A stretch of 42,667 nucleotides of DNA from Bremia lactucae. Its lineage: Eukaryota; Oomycota; Peronosporomycetes; Peronosporales; Peronosporaceae. The notes under the pieces were generated by a model that saw nothing but the letters and a program-made list of their open reading frames with translations, did not search any database and was not told where the DNA came from. How positions within the stretch are numbered: position 1 is the first letter of the stretch; the number at the start of each line of letters is the position of its first letter. The stretch spans positions 7,943,089 to 7,985,755 of the forward strand of contig NC_090615.1 of NCBI RefSeq assembly GCF_004359215.1, given 5' to 3'. The position numbers and the translations under genes were made by a program. Positions 9,825-19,586 of the stretch are shown here, piece after piece.

Positions 9825-10187
9825 CTAATAGTCATCAAAAAAGGATATTGCTTGACAAGTACTGCAGGTTTCGGATGGTGTCAGACAAGAGGGAGGCAAA
9901 CAGGATCTACGCGACATGATCCATCCCAGTAGAGCGCGTTGGAAATCAGTTAGAGACTCGTCGACGCAGGAACTGCAATAAAAAGGGCCATAATACGCGT
10001 ACTTGCATTGAAGGTCGCGCTCGGCCTGCCTCACCCAGAATATACACCCAGTGCCACCACCATCACATGATATGTAGTCCCATTCTATCAACTCTTCTGT
10101 GTGTGAAATATCACACACAGAAGAGTTTCTACAAGTTTTAGTACCATTTGAAATCTGAGTTTGCGAAATGAAAGCCCTGCTTCTCTT
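9825..10187 (-). CDS. Cys-rich ORF, possible terminal exon of a disrupted gene
   Basis: The open frame runs from 10187 (after an in-frame stop) to the stop at 9825. It has no ATG before the Cys-rich part, so it would be a last exon or a 5'-truncated gene. A plausible splice acceptor (pyrimidine-rich, ending CTCAG) lies at about 10155. The peptide NGTKTCRNSSVCDISHTEEL is followed by EWDYISCDGGGTGCIFWVRQ, CKYAYYGPFYCSSCVDESLT and CLPPSCLTPSETCSTCQAIS. It contains about a dozen Cys, with paired CxxC-type spacings and an NGT sequon, as in secreted disulfide-rich proteins. I do not recognise the family. Upstream DNA is replaced by the inverted gypsy composite at 10342-14332. A perfect 17-bp hairpin (10090-10127) lies inside the reading frame. 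Confidence 0.4.
   Translation of the reverse strand, partial: KRSRAFISQTQISNGTKTCRNSSVCDISHTEELIEWDYISCDGGGTGCIFWVRQAERDLQCKYAYYGPFYCSSCVDESLTDFQRALLGWIMSRRSCLPPSCLTPSETCSTCQAISFFDDY
10090..10127. repeat. Perfect 17-bp inverted repeat with 4-nt loop
   Basis: The arms AACTCTTCTGTGTGTGA (10090-10106) and its exact reverse complement (10111-10127) flank AATA. The hairpin lies within the Cys-rich ORF and would encode roughly NSSVCDISHTEEL. It could be a footprint or a structured mRNA element. Confidence 0.85.
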
Positions 10188-10341
10188 TTAAATTGCCTTA
10201 CTACGCAGTTCAAGTTAATTAAGAAGCTGAGCTTAATTTGTAAGTGTGTTTAAGCCAAGAGTGGTACTAGTGAGTGATGAGGGATGATTACTGATGAAAT
10301 TTAGCCAATAAATTAGGGGAATAAATGAATACTATCAAGCG

Positions 10342-10852
10342 TATAACGGGGCGTCGCGTTAACTTATTATTATTTCCTATAAGAGGAATAATAAATATTA
10401 TTCCTATGAGAGGAAATGATTAAGAAGAACAAGATTATTATCTGTATTAATTTTGACTTAAATTCTTCCAATATTATTATATTTGGTGGTTTTGATGCAA
10501 TAAAACATAAGCTCTATTAATTTGTTAGTTCAAGTCTAAATCAACCCCGCCAATCGTTATAAGACACAATTGTGCGGTGCGCAAGGAGGCTTCATATTTA
10601 GTTAGTTATTAATAAAGAAGTTCAGTAGTAGATAGAAGGTCGTTAAGTAGGACACTAAATTTATTAATACAGTGTTACTTTTCTCTATGCTAAAGCCTTA
10701 GTCTAGACCTTTAAGGCTAAAGGCCCTTAGCTTCATAAAAAAACTACCTCTGTACCTTTGTGTACGTGAAGTTTCGAGTCACCTAATCCACACTGCAATC
10801 ATTGTAAGGTTAACTAGTACTGATCATCTCTCGTGAAAGGTGCCCCGTTCCA
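10342..10852 (+). mobile_element. Gypsy LTR (family B), left, plus orientation
   Basis: It starts TATAACGGGGCGTCGCG and ends GTGCCCCGTTCCA, about 511 bp. It is matched in inverted orientation by 13827-14332 (for example the CAATCGTTATAAGACACAAT block here against its complement there). The gag leader of the left gypsy copy follows directly. Confidence 0.75.
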
Positions 10853-12390
10853 CTTCGTAGTCCGTTTAACGACCTACACACGTTCCATCCAACCTTGACA
10901 TGTTAGATGAAGAAGGGAAAAGGGAGCTTTCAAGCCCCTCAAGAAGGCTTCCACGCGACCCGTGAAAGTTCCACTCACATGAGTGACCTTGAATGGAGAA
11001 CGGTCGAACGTATAAGTTCGACCGTAGACAGGCCACCCATTAGCACCATTTTTTTCGCTCTACAAAGAGACGATCAACATTAGCTATAGCCGAGTTCATA
11101 CAACATGAACTCGACTGGGCCCGAGAGAAAGTAGCATGTAAATGCTGCTAATGGGCCCAAGCTTTCGCGTCGACTTGAACGCTTAAAGATCGAAATCTCA
11201 AGTTTCAGGCAGTCAAAGTGAATTCCTCATTAAGATGTTTCGTCGAATCAACATCTGCGACAAAATAGATGTTTGGTATGTCAAACTTGGCCGGACGTGC
11301 CAAATCTTGAGCCTTAGGGCTCAAGCCATATGATCCGTATGTGTTTTGGTCGTATGAGGTCCTTGATAACCGACTCAGGCAAACATATGAGCCGCCACGT
11401 GCCGAATATAGGGCTTAAGCAGAGCTCCTGGCTTTGAAGCAGGGCAAGCGTGATATTCACGCTTATGCCCAACATACACGATACCTGGTCAGTTGTATCG
11501 TGAAACATCCGATTGATGAAAAAAACACATGTCACTGTCCAGAAGTCATGGGTCTATCGTATGTAGAGAGCGAGAAATCTCACTCTTCAAGTTACAAGCG
11601 ATTACAAAAATGCAATCGTTGTCAAAAGACGGGCCACTACGCCTATGAGTGTAGTGCCCCACGGCCAGTGCCTAATAAAACTGAGCGAAAAAAATGATTT
11701 CCGCTAGGAACTGCGGAGGACGAGAATCCGATGCTGTTGCGAAATCGCAACGGCGAGGCGGATTGTAAGAAAAAGGTCGGGGTCAGTAGGTGCGGCGGGC
11801 CCTACTGATCCAGCAACGTCAAAATAATTTGCAAGTCTTTTCACAAAAGTTGCTGCTAACACACAAAATTTGTGCGTAACTGCCTTGGGCGGTGAGATTA
11901 CGCGCATCACCTTGCAAATTATATTGGCTAAAAAATCACTAAATCCGAAGTCGATTGAGGAGCATCGAACAATTATATTCGACGCCAACCGCTAGAAGAT
12001 CGCCGACTTAAATTTATTGAGTGCGATATACCCCTAACGAGGATGACAGCGCGCCTAGCAACAGGCGCATCTGTAACAGCAAAGACACTTGTAGTTGGTA
12101 TCCAATACACGTTAAAGGGTAAATATATTTCATCGTACTTGATTCGGATGACAAATTTGATGTCATCGTTGGATTGCCATGGCTCAGAAAGTACGAGCCA
12201 TGTATAAATTGGCAGGATCAAGCCATGACGATACCTGTCTCTCGTTCAAAAGAGGGTCATTTGATGAACGTCTTGGAGCGTCCACAAGCGTGTGGATGTC
12301 CTAGGCAGCGTCGAAATTGGACCAATAGGTTGAGTAGTACGAAACAAGGATGCTTGCCAAGAAAGCAGATCCAAGAAAATTTATAACGCC
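10853..12390 (+). pseudogene. Truncated Ty3/gypsy gag-protease, left copy
   Basis: The leader and gag start (GTTGACATGTTAGATGAAGA region, 10895) match the inverted copy at 13830-13560. A gag CCHC zinc knuckle CNRCQKTGHYAYEC lies at 11611-11652 (CX2CX4HX4C, complete). The protease region follows in broken frames, with a GASNNYIRR trace near 11965 and ARLATGASVTAK and VVGIQYTLKGK at about 12050-12120. Further on are the typical VIVGLPWLRKYEPCINWQ (around 12160-12210) and VLERPQACGCP (near 12275). RT, RNase H and integrase are absent; at about 12330-12400 the sequence meets a second copy on the opposite strand. Many stops and frameshifts make it non-functional. Confidence 0.8.
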
Positions 12391-13826
12391 TGTGCTTGTG
12401 CAGAGCCGTCGGTGGCTATGTCCACGTCACAATGGTGGACCTTTGGCGCTGCCTGTGCTTGTGAACAGCCGTCGGGATCTAACTCCACAATGTGTTGGGT
12501 ATTCACACTGATGTCTTGTGCAATCATGCTAACGACCAAACCACAAGTGAGGCCATCGCACTCACTTGTAGGACATCCACACGCTTGTGGACGCTCCAAA
12601 AGCTTCATTATTTGGCCATCTGATGAAAAAGAGACAGGCATCGTCACGGCTTGATGCTACCAATTAATACGTGGCTCGAAGGATGACATCAAATTTGTGA
12701 TCTATTTCTAGTGCGATGAAATCATCTTCGTACTATTTACTCTTTAACGTGTATTGGATACCAACTATACGTTTCTTGACCGTTACTGATGCGCCTGTTG
12801 CTAGGCGCACTGTCATAGTCGTTAAAGGGGTATCGCGCTCAATAAATTTGAGTCTGCGATCTTCTAGCAATAAGCGTCTAATAAAATTATTCGACGCCCC
12901 ACAATCGACAAGATACTTAAGTGGCAACTTATTTGACACTTTTGTTTTCAAGGTGATGAAGTTAACCTTATCCCCTAAGGCAGTTACACACAATGGTTGT
13001 GTGTGAGGAGCAATTTTCGTCAGAAGGCCTGCAAATTCTTTTGACGTTGCTAGATCAGTAGGGTGCTCCGCACCTATGGACTCTGACTTTTTTTCACGAT
13101 CCGCCTCATCGTTGCGATTTCGCAACAGCTTTGGATCCGCGTCATCCGCTATTGCTTCTGGGAGGTCGATCGTTTCGCTCAGTGTTTTTTGGCACTGGGC
13201 GTTGAGCACTTTTCTCATAGGCTTCGTGACCCGTCTTTTGACAACGATTGCATTTTTGCAATTGTTTCTGACTTAGAGAGCGAGGTTTCTTGCTTTCCAC
13301 ATACGAGAAGGGTATTGCAGTTGGACCTGTTAATACCCATCTGTTCTGGCTAGATTTAAAGTCGCTAGACCAAGCGATCTCTAAAGCGGAACAGGAGGAC
13401 ATTAGCCTGAAACAGGCTTTCGTCCACTCGGGTGCATATCGTCCTCCGAGGCGAGGACGATATAAAAAGGATGTCCAGAACCTGTGGACCTTTGATAAAT
13501 ACAGTTACCCTGTGTGTTAAAAGCCTTGCTGGTGAAGCAAGGCAACTTTTTTTGGACCCGTAGATTTCCTGTTAAATGAACTCGGTATGACCGATGCTGT
13601 TCATCTCTGCCCAGATTGCACAGCATAGCGCCAACGGCTGGCTCTTCTACGACCGAATTTATTCGTTCGATCGCTTTCCATTCGAGTTCTCTCAAATGAG
13701 TAAACTTCTCACGCGTCGCTTGATAAGCTTCTTGAGGGACTTGGAAGCTCCCTCCTTCTTCATCCAACATGTCCATGTTGGATGGAGCGTGCGTGGGTCG
13801 TTGAACGGACAATGAAGAGCTACCAG
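12385..13826 (-). pseudogene. Truncated Ty3/gypsy gag-protease, right inverted copy
   Basis: The minus strand carries the same parts as 10853-12390. Gag starts near 13776 (NMDMLDEEGGSFQVPQEAYQ, then LRELEWKAIERINSVVEEPA), with part of middle gag missing around 13400-13600. A zinc knuckle CNRCQKTGHEAYEK lies near 13220; its last Cys is replaced by Lys, so it is a broken CCHC. The protease block at 12733-13218 includes YLVDCGASNNFIRR (aspartyl protease DCGA, about 12906), RLATGASVTVKKRIVGIQYT, and MTMPVSFSSDGQIMKLLERP at the 12647 end. Beyond that it diverges from the left copy, which defines the centre of the inverted repeat. Confidence 0.8.
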
Positions 13827-14332
13827 GGTAACGGGGCACCTTTCACTAGTACTGGTAAGTAATAGTTGACCTTACACAAATAACAGTGAAGGTTATGTGC
13901 CCCAAAACTTCATGAAGACAGGGTCCAGAGAGAGAGGAGATAAGTATCTTTAGCAACCAATGGAAATTTAAAGGATCATAATTAGGAAAATGTAAAACTA
14001 TATAAATATGTTTAGTTTCCTACGTAACGATCTTCTATCCACTACTGAAGTTATTATATTAATAAATAACTACGTATGGCGCCTTCTTCCGCACCGCACA
14101 ATCGTGTCTTATAACGATTGGCGGGTTTGATTTAGACTCAAATCAACCAATCAACAGAGATAATGTCTTATTGAGTCATTATTATTCAGTTTGGAAATAT
14201 TGGAACTATTTAAGTCAAAATTAAAAAAAGATAATAATTTTGTATTTCTTTATTTATTTCCTCTTATAGGAAATAATAATTGTAATTTCTTTTATAGATA
14301 ATAATACTTATGAAACGGGACACCCCGTTACA
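13827..14332 (-). mobile_element. Gypsy LTR (family B), right, minus orientation
   Basis: As plus-strand sequence it runs from GGTAACGGGGCACC to ACACCCCGTTACA, and it is the inverted counterpart of 10342-10852 (506 bp). Together the two LTRs enclose the tail-to-tail gypsy pair. The pentamers outside the composite (AAGCG and GTGAC) do not match, so it did not arise as one simple insertion. Confidence 0.75.
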
Positions 14333-15120
14333 GTGACTTCATGTCAATACAGCGAACAGTCTCATCCTTGCAGGTTACAATCATGTCTTCCACTTGGGAT
14401 TAACGCAGCAGCTGATTATAATAATAATGATAGGTACACATATATGTTGCACTAATGAGTAGCGATGCTTAGTAATGAAAAAGACAAAGACGCGCCCATG
14501 TTCGTCAGCAGCCGCCATTCGACTATTTTAAAGCATTTCATGTCTAAACCACCCCGGCGAAAAAACGAGATATAATTAGCCAATCAAAATACCTTAAGAT
14601 TCGGTGAGTGAGCTTAGCAAAACCTGGGATGGGTCTAGACATTCCCTTTTCTTGCCGCAAATACTTGGGCAAATTTGCGTCCTTCGAGATAAACAAGGTG
14701 ATGTTTAATGTCGTCTAAACGAAGTTAATGTCTTTCAAATATATATATATATATAGAAATTCAATTCGACTGAGTTGTAAGCAGAAAACAGTATCTTAAT
14801 CGTCCGATTCCGAAAGTAATCAAGCTTTTGGACACTGAAACCGTGAACGTTCAAATAATTAATTGCCACTTGGAAAGCAACAATTTAATCGTCAGTCAGA
14901 CTGGCTTGCATTTATAAAACAAAAGACGAAGTACAAGAGATCAGAATCCACCAGTATTATCGTCATTTAGATGAGAGATGATACGAGATATAGGTCAGTC
15001 AAAGTGGCTTAAACAGCAGTAATAGTAAGGGTAGCTGAAAGTACTTCATTTAGCAAATTTTCAAATAGCTCACAAGGATAAAGCTAACTAAAAGCAGAAA
15101 ACGTTCTATCTATTATTACA
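14333..15120. other. Intergenic; (TA)n tract, no gene seen
   Basis: A short TA microsatellite lies at about 14736-14754. On the minus strand an ATG at about 14372 starts MRLFAVLT and then stops, just outside the gypsy composite. It resembles the start of a signal peptide but is too short to call. Nothing else is recognisable. Confidence 0.45.
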
Positions 15121-15475
15121 GAAAATGCTAGAAGCACAACATTTGCGAGAGCAGATCATACATGTCCATTGCACAGCAAACGGCAGCCAGATCTTGTCTT
15201 ATTACAGTACGAGAACAGATCATACTTGTCCATCAAACAACAAACGGCAGCCTGTTGCACTATTACAATACCAGATGTTCAAAATCTGCAAAAAATCATG
15301 AGATTAAAAAGCTGTTACATTGGACAAGATGGTTGCTGACGTGTTGACGAAGGCGCTGGATTCGCACAAGCTCGACAGTCTGCGCGCTCTTCTTAACCTG
15401 CATTACAACACCGCCGAGAAGGAGTGTTGGGAGATGTTTTTATGTGGAGTGGTGGATTTTCGGTGATGGGCGACT
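15121..15475 (+). pseudogene. Copia-B RNase H C-terminal fragment
   Basis: At 15325-15424 the frame MVADVLTKALDSHKLDSLRA, then LLNLHYNTAEKEC, matches the copia pol end (DMMADILTKSLPTPRMEALR in the copy at 24510-29514). The frame runs on into the adjoining LTR before stopping, as it does in that copy. Upstream, 15149-15272 holds a diverged tandem duplication with a 64-bp period whose translation (REQIIHVHCTANGS, then REQIILVHQTTNGS) lies where the preceding RNase H strand would be. Confidence 0.7.
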
Positions 15476-15670
15476 GTCGCGGCTACGACGTCAGCGAAAC
15501 GACGGCGCTGTGGTTAGAGTGAACACAATGTTGGGAGGTGTAGGAATACATATAAAAACTCATTGATTGTAAATGTGAAGCTGGTACTGTACTACATACA
15601 GTAGCAGCTTCACATTTACAGTCAAAAAAGAGGTGGTTGGTTTCTTTACACAGGAATCTTTATAAAAGCT
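15425..15670 (+). mobile_element. Copia-B LTR (3' side)
   Basis: It begins TGTTGGGAGATG directly after the pol end. Its body (CGGTGATGGGCGACTGTCGC, GAACACAATGTTGGGAGG, ACACAGGAATCTT) recurs at 16598-16805 and, inverted, at 17269-17395. It carries an extra AAATGTGAAGCTG/CAGCTTCACATTT inverted repeat in the middle. The exact 3' end is uncertain. Confidence 0.7.
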
Positions 15671-16185
15671 ACATTTGCTTATTAGCTACCGCCACCATCG
15701 CTCCAATGCGCACGTTCACTTGTTAAGAATTCAATTGCGACGCGTTATCTCTGCTTTACAATTAAATCGATCTAGCTGAAGTTATAGAGTCGATAGAACC
15801 CTTTACTGTCGCTAGCTTTACTTTCATAAATATCAAAGGATACGGACGGTATTTTTTTCCACTACGAGTTCAGCAAAATTGCAGGGCCTGATTTATCCCG
15901 CCAAGACAATATCATAACAATATGGGTATAAATGCAACGATAACATTATGTGAAAATCTTTATTGATTAGATAAATCTGACATTTAAGCTTTTTAACAAT
16001 ATGGAAAAGGGAAATTATTCTGGGTTTTAATGTTTTACCCGAGTAGGCCGCATCCAGCCGCCACGTGCGCCCTGTGCGCCTCTAGTAGGCTCTATACCCG
16101 AGCCACTCTTCTTACAGCTCGAGAACATCTTGTAATGGCTATAACAAGTAAATATTTACCATTTTGCCGAAATTTATTCGGCACG
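15671..16185. other. Intergenic between copia-B pieces
   Basis: No recognisable gene. The sequence may include decayed element DNA, but no motif supports an assignment. Confidence 0.4.
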
Positions 16186-16189
16186 GCTA

Positions 16190-16545
16190 TAACATAAGGT
16201 ACGGCACCGACTCAGGGAAAAAAATCCACATGGCTGGTAGACACCACTTCCGAAGGTACACATTGAAGAGCTATTATACCACGTCTCGCTTGATCACACA
16301 CAAATTTGACCCTTATATCATTTTTTTTTGCTTTCGCAGGTATGACTCCTCTCCAAGTGCTTGATGGCAGCCTGATTGTCAACCATCATTGGCATGGGAG
16401 TCACAATTACGAGGTCCAACTCCTGCAGCAATTCCCGGACTCCAATAAGCTCACGAGCCGCGTTTGGCGGGATGCGGCAACAAATTCTGCTTCCATTGTC
16501 GACAATGAAACGTCACCTTGTTTCTTGCAAGTCCAGGTAATAATC
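16190..16545 (-). pseudogene. Copia RNase H fragment
   Basis: On the minus strand CKKQGDVSLSTMEAEFVAAS (about 16535-16475) matches CKKQSGVSLSTMEAEFISAS of the copy at 31463-36563. MPMMVDNQAAIKHLE follows in another frame, and then DIRVKFVCDQARRGIIALQC near 16320-16260 corresponds to the VDVRFKFICHHVQEGVVQPE segment there. Frameshifts interrupt it. Confidence 0.75.
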
Positions 16546-16597
16546 TTTCCATAAACGTCGTGATTGCATCTGTCAACGACTAACGATCAGATTTGTA

Positions 16598-16805
16598 TGT
16601 TGCAAAAGCTGTCATGTGAGCCACATGACAGCGGAGGAGTTTCGGTGATGGACGACTGTCGCGGCTACGACGTCAGTGAAACGACCGTGCTGTGGTTAAA
16701 GTGAACACAATGTAGGGAGGTATAGGAATACATATACAAAATCAGTAGCAGTTTCACATTTATTTTCAAAGAAAGAGGCTGTTTTTTTACACAGGAATCT
16801 TATTA
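16598..16805 (+). mobile_element. Copia-B 5' LTR
   Basis: It starts TGTTGCAAAAG and its body matches the LTR at 15425. It is followed at once by the primer-site motif and a gag start. A small perfect hairpin (11-bp arms GCTGTCATGTG, 3-nt loop) lies near its 5' end and replaces LTR sequence found in the other copies. Confidence 0.75.
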
Positions 16806-16818
16806 GGTTATGAGCCCA
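16806..16818 (+). promoter_or_regulatory. Copia primer-binding site (half initiator tRNA-Met) overlapping gag ATG
   Basis: GGTTATGAGCCCA directly follows the LTR. It is complementary to the anticodon stem-loop of eukaryotic initiator tRNA-Met (GGGCYCATAACC), as in Drosophila copia, whose priming uses the 5' half of that tRNA. The ATG inside the site (16810) opens gag. The identical motif adjoins the LTR of the copia element at 36298. Confidence 0.7.
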
Positions 16819-17232
16819 AAAACGCATGTAGTCCCTGCGCGCAGTAAAGCACGCTTGTGACACCGGGCGACCGCAATCAGGTCCATGTCACCATCTACCG
16901 AGTCCGCAGAGGCAGGCACGCGTGAGGTGGTCGATGAAACAGCAATGTGAATTTCAAGATCCTCGAACCATCGACCGCCATGCAAGATCGCATGGCTCGT
17001 CTCGAGCTTTCGCAGCTTAAGCGAGTGAAGGAACACCGCATGAAGGGAGCTCAAGAGACTGGGTGGTATTGCGGAGCGGTACTACCATAAGCAGCTGAGA
17101 GTTCCGCAGTTTTAGAGCTCTATGTATCGACAGCATCAAGAGTATGCTGCTATGAGGCAAGGCCAGGCGATGCCCCAAACGGCTGCACCGCAGAGTGCAC
17201 CAGCACCACCGAATTTGCCACCACCAATTTTT
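16810..17232 (+). pseudogene. Copia-B gag fragment
   Basis: It starts MSPKTHVVPARSKARL, then a stop. The start resembles MSPTKRVGG of the copia gag at 24780. PSTESAEAGTREVVDETAM and QDRMARLELSQLKRVKEHRM (about 16990-17050) continue in other frames. Then comes a Gln/Pro-rich stretch (YRQHQEYAAMRQGQAMPQTA, APAPPNLPPPI). It is broken and lacks everything downstream of gag; the copy ends at an inverted repeat. Confidence 0.55.
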
Positions 17233-17267
17233 TTGAGCTCCCTTCATGCGGTGTTCCTTCACTCGCT
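17020..17267. repeat. 35-bp perfect inverted repeat at the gag junction
   Basis: The 35 bp at 17020-17054 recur exactly, reverse-complemented, at 17233-17267, separated by 178 bp of gag. The right arm adjoins an inverted LTR. The result is a snap-back of LTR-gag / gag-LTR. Confidence 0.9.
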
Positions 17268-17268
17268 C

Positions 17269-17395
17269 TACCTCCCTACATTGTGTTCACTTTAACCACA
17301 GCGCGGTCATTTCACTGACGTCGTGGCCGCGACAGTCTCCCATCACCGAAACTCCTCCACTTTCATGTAAGCCACATTAAAAACGTCTTCCAACA
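17269..17395 (-). mobile_element. Copia-B LTR, inverted, truncated
   Basis: The minus strand starts TGTTGGAAGACG and continues with the CGGTGATGGGAGACTGTCGC and AACACAATGTAGGGAGGTA blocks of the family. It then jumps directly into the 35-bp gag arm, so the LTR 3' third and the gag start are deleted. Confidence 0.75.
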
Positions 17396-17416
17396 GCTTT
17401 TGCCTTTCACAAGTAT

Positions 17417-17614
17417 ATGACAACAAGAGCTGGCCTGTCATTATTGACGACAGTGCCGATGGAATCTTCTACGGACGGCTTAGCTTTCGGCCATGTGTAT
17501 CACTTTAAAAGCGACCATCTGGTTGTTTCGAGATATGAATTTGAATATATTATAGCAAATTCAAAGGGAAAATTTTTTGACGATTACGACGTTGAAAAAA
17601 TTATGTCAAGATGA
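17417..17614 (+). CDS. Hypothetical ORF, 65 residues
   Basis: It starts MTTRAGLSLLTTVPMESSTD and ends KGKFFDDYDVEKIMSR. The second half looks compositionally coding, but the first half has a competing open frame (KSWPVIIDDSADGIFYGRLS), which suggests a frameshifted gene remnant next to the LTR. No family is recognised, and chance is possible. Confidence 0.2.
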   Translation: MTTRAGLSLLTTVPMESSTDGLAFGHVYHFKSDHLVVSRYEFEYIIANSKGKFFDDYDVEKIMSR

Positions 17615-17802
17615 AGGCGCAAGCCAATGAAGAAAAAGATGATACTATTTTTCTGTTACGCCTAAAGTCACGAAAGCTCGTACTTTAATTACAAAAATGC
17701 AACACTGATTAGTAAAAGTATGAAAGATCCATGAGTTTAAAATCTGGCATCTTCCATAAAGCTCATATTCTTCAGCCATGGATTGGCGTCATTTCGTCGG
17801 TC

Positions 17803-19586
17803 TCAGATATCAAGCGTGAACTTCACTCCCCGCCCTGGTCCTGTAAGTGCTGTTGGCAGACTCTTCCCGCCACTTGCTGTAATGCTTGTGGTTGCCTCCT
17901 TTACTGATAAAGATAGCGACTCTATTGTTTCGTCCTCACTATCGCTCATGTCGTATATTTGATCCAGCCGCGTTGACGTCACACTTTTAATTTTTTCATT
18001 CGGCGGGTGTTCTGACAAGTCTTGAACAAGAATCGCTCCATTGGTAGTCGCTAGACCAAGTTCCGAATCTGAACTAATGACACCGGCCACACCAGTCTGG
18101 GGCGCTGTTATTCCTGACACTGTGGAACCAGGCATCGAAGTCGTTATTTTAAGCGTGGGGGCATTTGTCTCGGTGATGCTATAATACCGCGAAGATGGAA
18201 CTGGGATCCGGTCTATGATCAATCTACCACCACGGCCTATGCGCCCGCGGCATCGATATTTCGGCGGTTGGTGAAATATTGCAGCCATCAATCGCGGGGG
18301 AGACAATGGGTACGATGGGTACACCGGGCCACGCAACCGACGAGGCGAGCCATCCGTATCTGTGATGTCCTCCATCACAAAATTTGCCGAAGTGTCGTAT
18401 TCCATGAATGAAGGTGCAATTTGAGGCCCTTCAACCACAGCAGCTCCAAGCTCTTCATTCACCCCAACTTTGGCATCTCCAAGAGCGGAAGATCCAGCGT
18501 AATAATCAATGCCGTTCTCTGTATCGCGATGTTTTTTCTTTTTCTTCTTCTTCTTTTTGTGGCGTTCACGCTCTTCATCTACTGGTATCACGAGCTTACG
18601 CACGGCAGCATCTGGTCCACGACTTGTGAGCTCATGCTCTGCTTGCCGCCGTATTTCATCTAAAAAGTCTAGCTGCAGTCGTTTAGCTCGCTCTCGACGA
18701 TGCACAAGATCCAACAATCTCCTAACGCGTTCAAAATCAACACGAAGCTGCTGCAACTTTCTAAATCCTTCAAGATCATTCTTGCGGTGTTTTCGTAACT
18801 TGTATCGCTCCTTTTCACGAGGTCGGAATACAGCATGCGGATTCGTGTCATTCAGCGGCGTTTGACGCCAAAAGCGCCGCAACAACGGACGCCGTAATTT
18901 CTGCCGCTTTGTAGCCCAGTACGCATACACGTCGCACGTGACGCGATTGAGTGGCGTCTTGTGCATGCCTAATCTCTTTGCAAAAACATCTTCCGCTTCT
19001 GCCAGTGTCATTACATTTGGATTCAGCAACGCTGATGCCTTTTCCAGAGCGTCTAACATTTGCGCAAATTGTTCTTGGGATAATTGATAACGGGGATCTC
19101 CGTCAAGGCCGTACTTTGAATGATGTCGAAGCCATTTCATATCCTCCAAATCCAAATCCACTTCAACTTTTTGGGTTTCAGGACCCATAACTTCGAATCC
19201 GACGACGTTTTCATCTCGAGGCAGAGCCTGGAATCGTACGTAAGACGTGGGCACATCAAAGTCTGCAGGTACGGAAATGTCATATGTTGGCACTAGAAGG
19301 ATCACGGGAATGGGAATGTCTTTCTTCTTGCGTTTCGATTGCCCCACAGCTTGTTGGCGGGCTTTCAAGTTCTAATAATGTCAATTGGCAATTGCGATAA
19401 AAACGACATAAATCTTAAATTTTAAGGTGAATAAAGGCGTACCGCAACGAGCTGCTGAAACGAAGTTTGAGGCTGTGAGGCGCCCGTTGCAGGGTCATCT
19501 TCAACTTCCAAGTCTTCTTCCTCGCGGATGATTTTCATGCGCGCATGGATGTCGATTTGTCGCGGTCTTAAACTCGAGCGCCGCAT
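17803..19586 (-). CDS. Enhancer of polycomb-like protein (EPL1/EPC family), 2 exons
   Basis: The exons 19586-19443 and 19371-17803 flank a 71-nt intron (donor GTACGC, acceptor ATTATTAG, phase 0), giving 570 residues. EPL1/EPC is a core subunit of the NuA4/TIP60 histone acetyltransferase, linking the catalytic module to nucleosomes. The N-terminus MRRSSLRPRQIDIHARMKII corresponds to the EPC start. The conserved EPL domain spans about residues 70-290, with DLEDMKWLRHHSKYGLDGDP, an EDVFAKRL...VYAYWATKRQKLRR block, and the signature NDTNPHAVFRPREKERYKLR and KHRKNDLEGFRKLQQLR (about 222-258), followed by a basic coiled-coil-like segment. A run of nine Lys lies near residues 320-328. The C-terminal half is low-complexity, as is usual. 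The frame continues upstream of exon 2 only by splicing, since its apparent first codon is TTG. It lies downstream of importin-11 on the same strand and appears intact. Confidence 0.87.

Noticed and set aside
18408..18865. Plus-strand ORFs rich in Phe, Ser and Leu opposite the EPL1-like gene
   Set aside because: They are antisense shadows of the poly-Lys and basic stretch.
17803..19368. Single-exon EPL1-like gene starting at 19368
   Set aside because: The codon at 19368 is TTG. A spliced upstream exon with a real ATG (19586) and an EPC-like start fits better.
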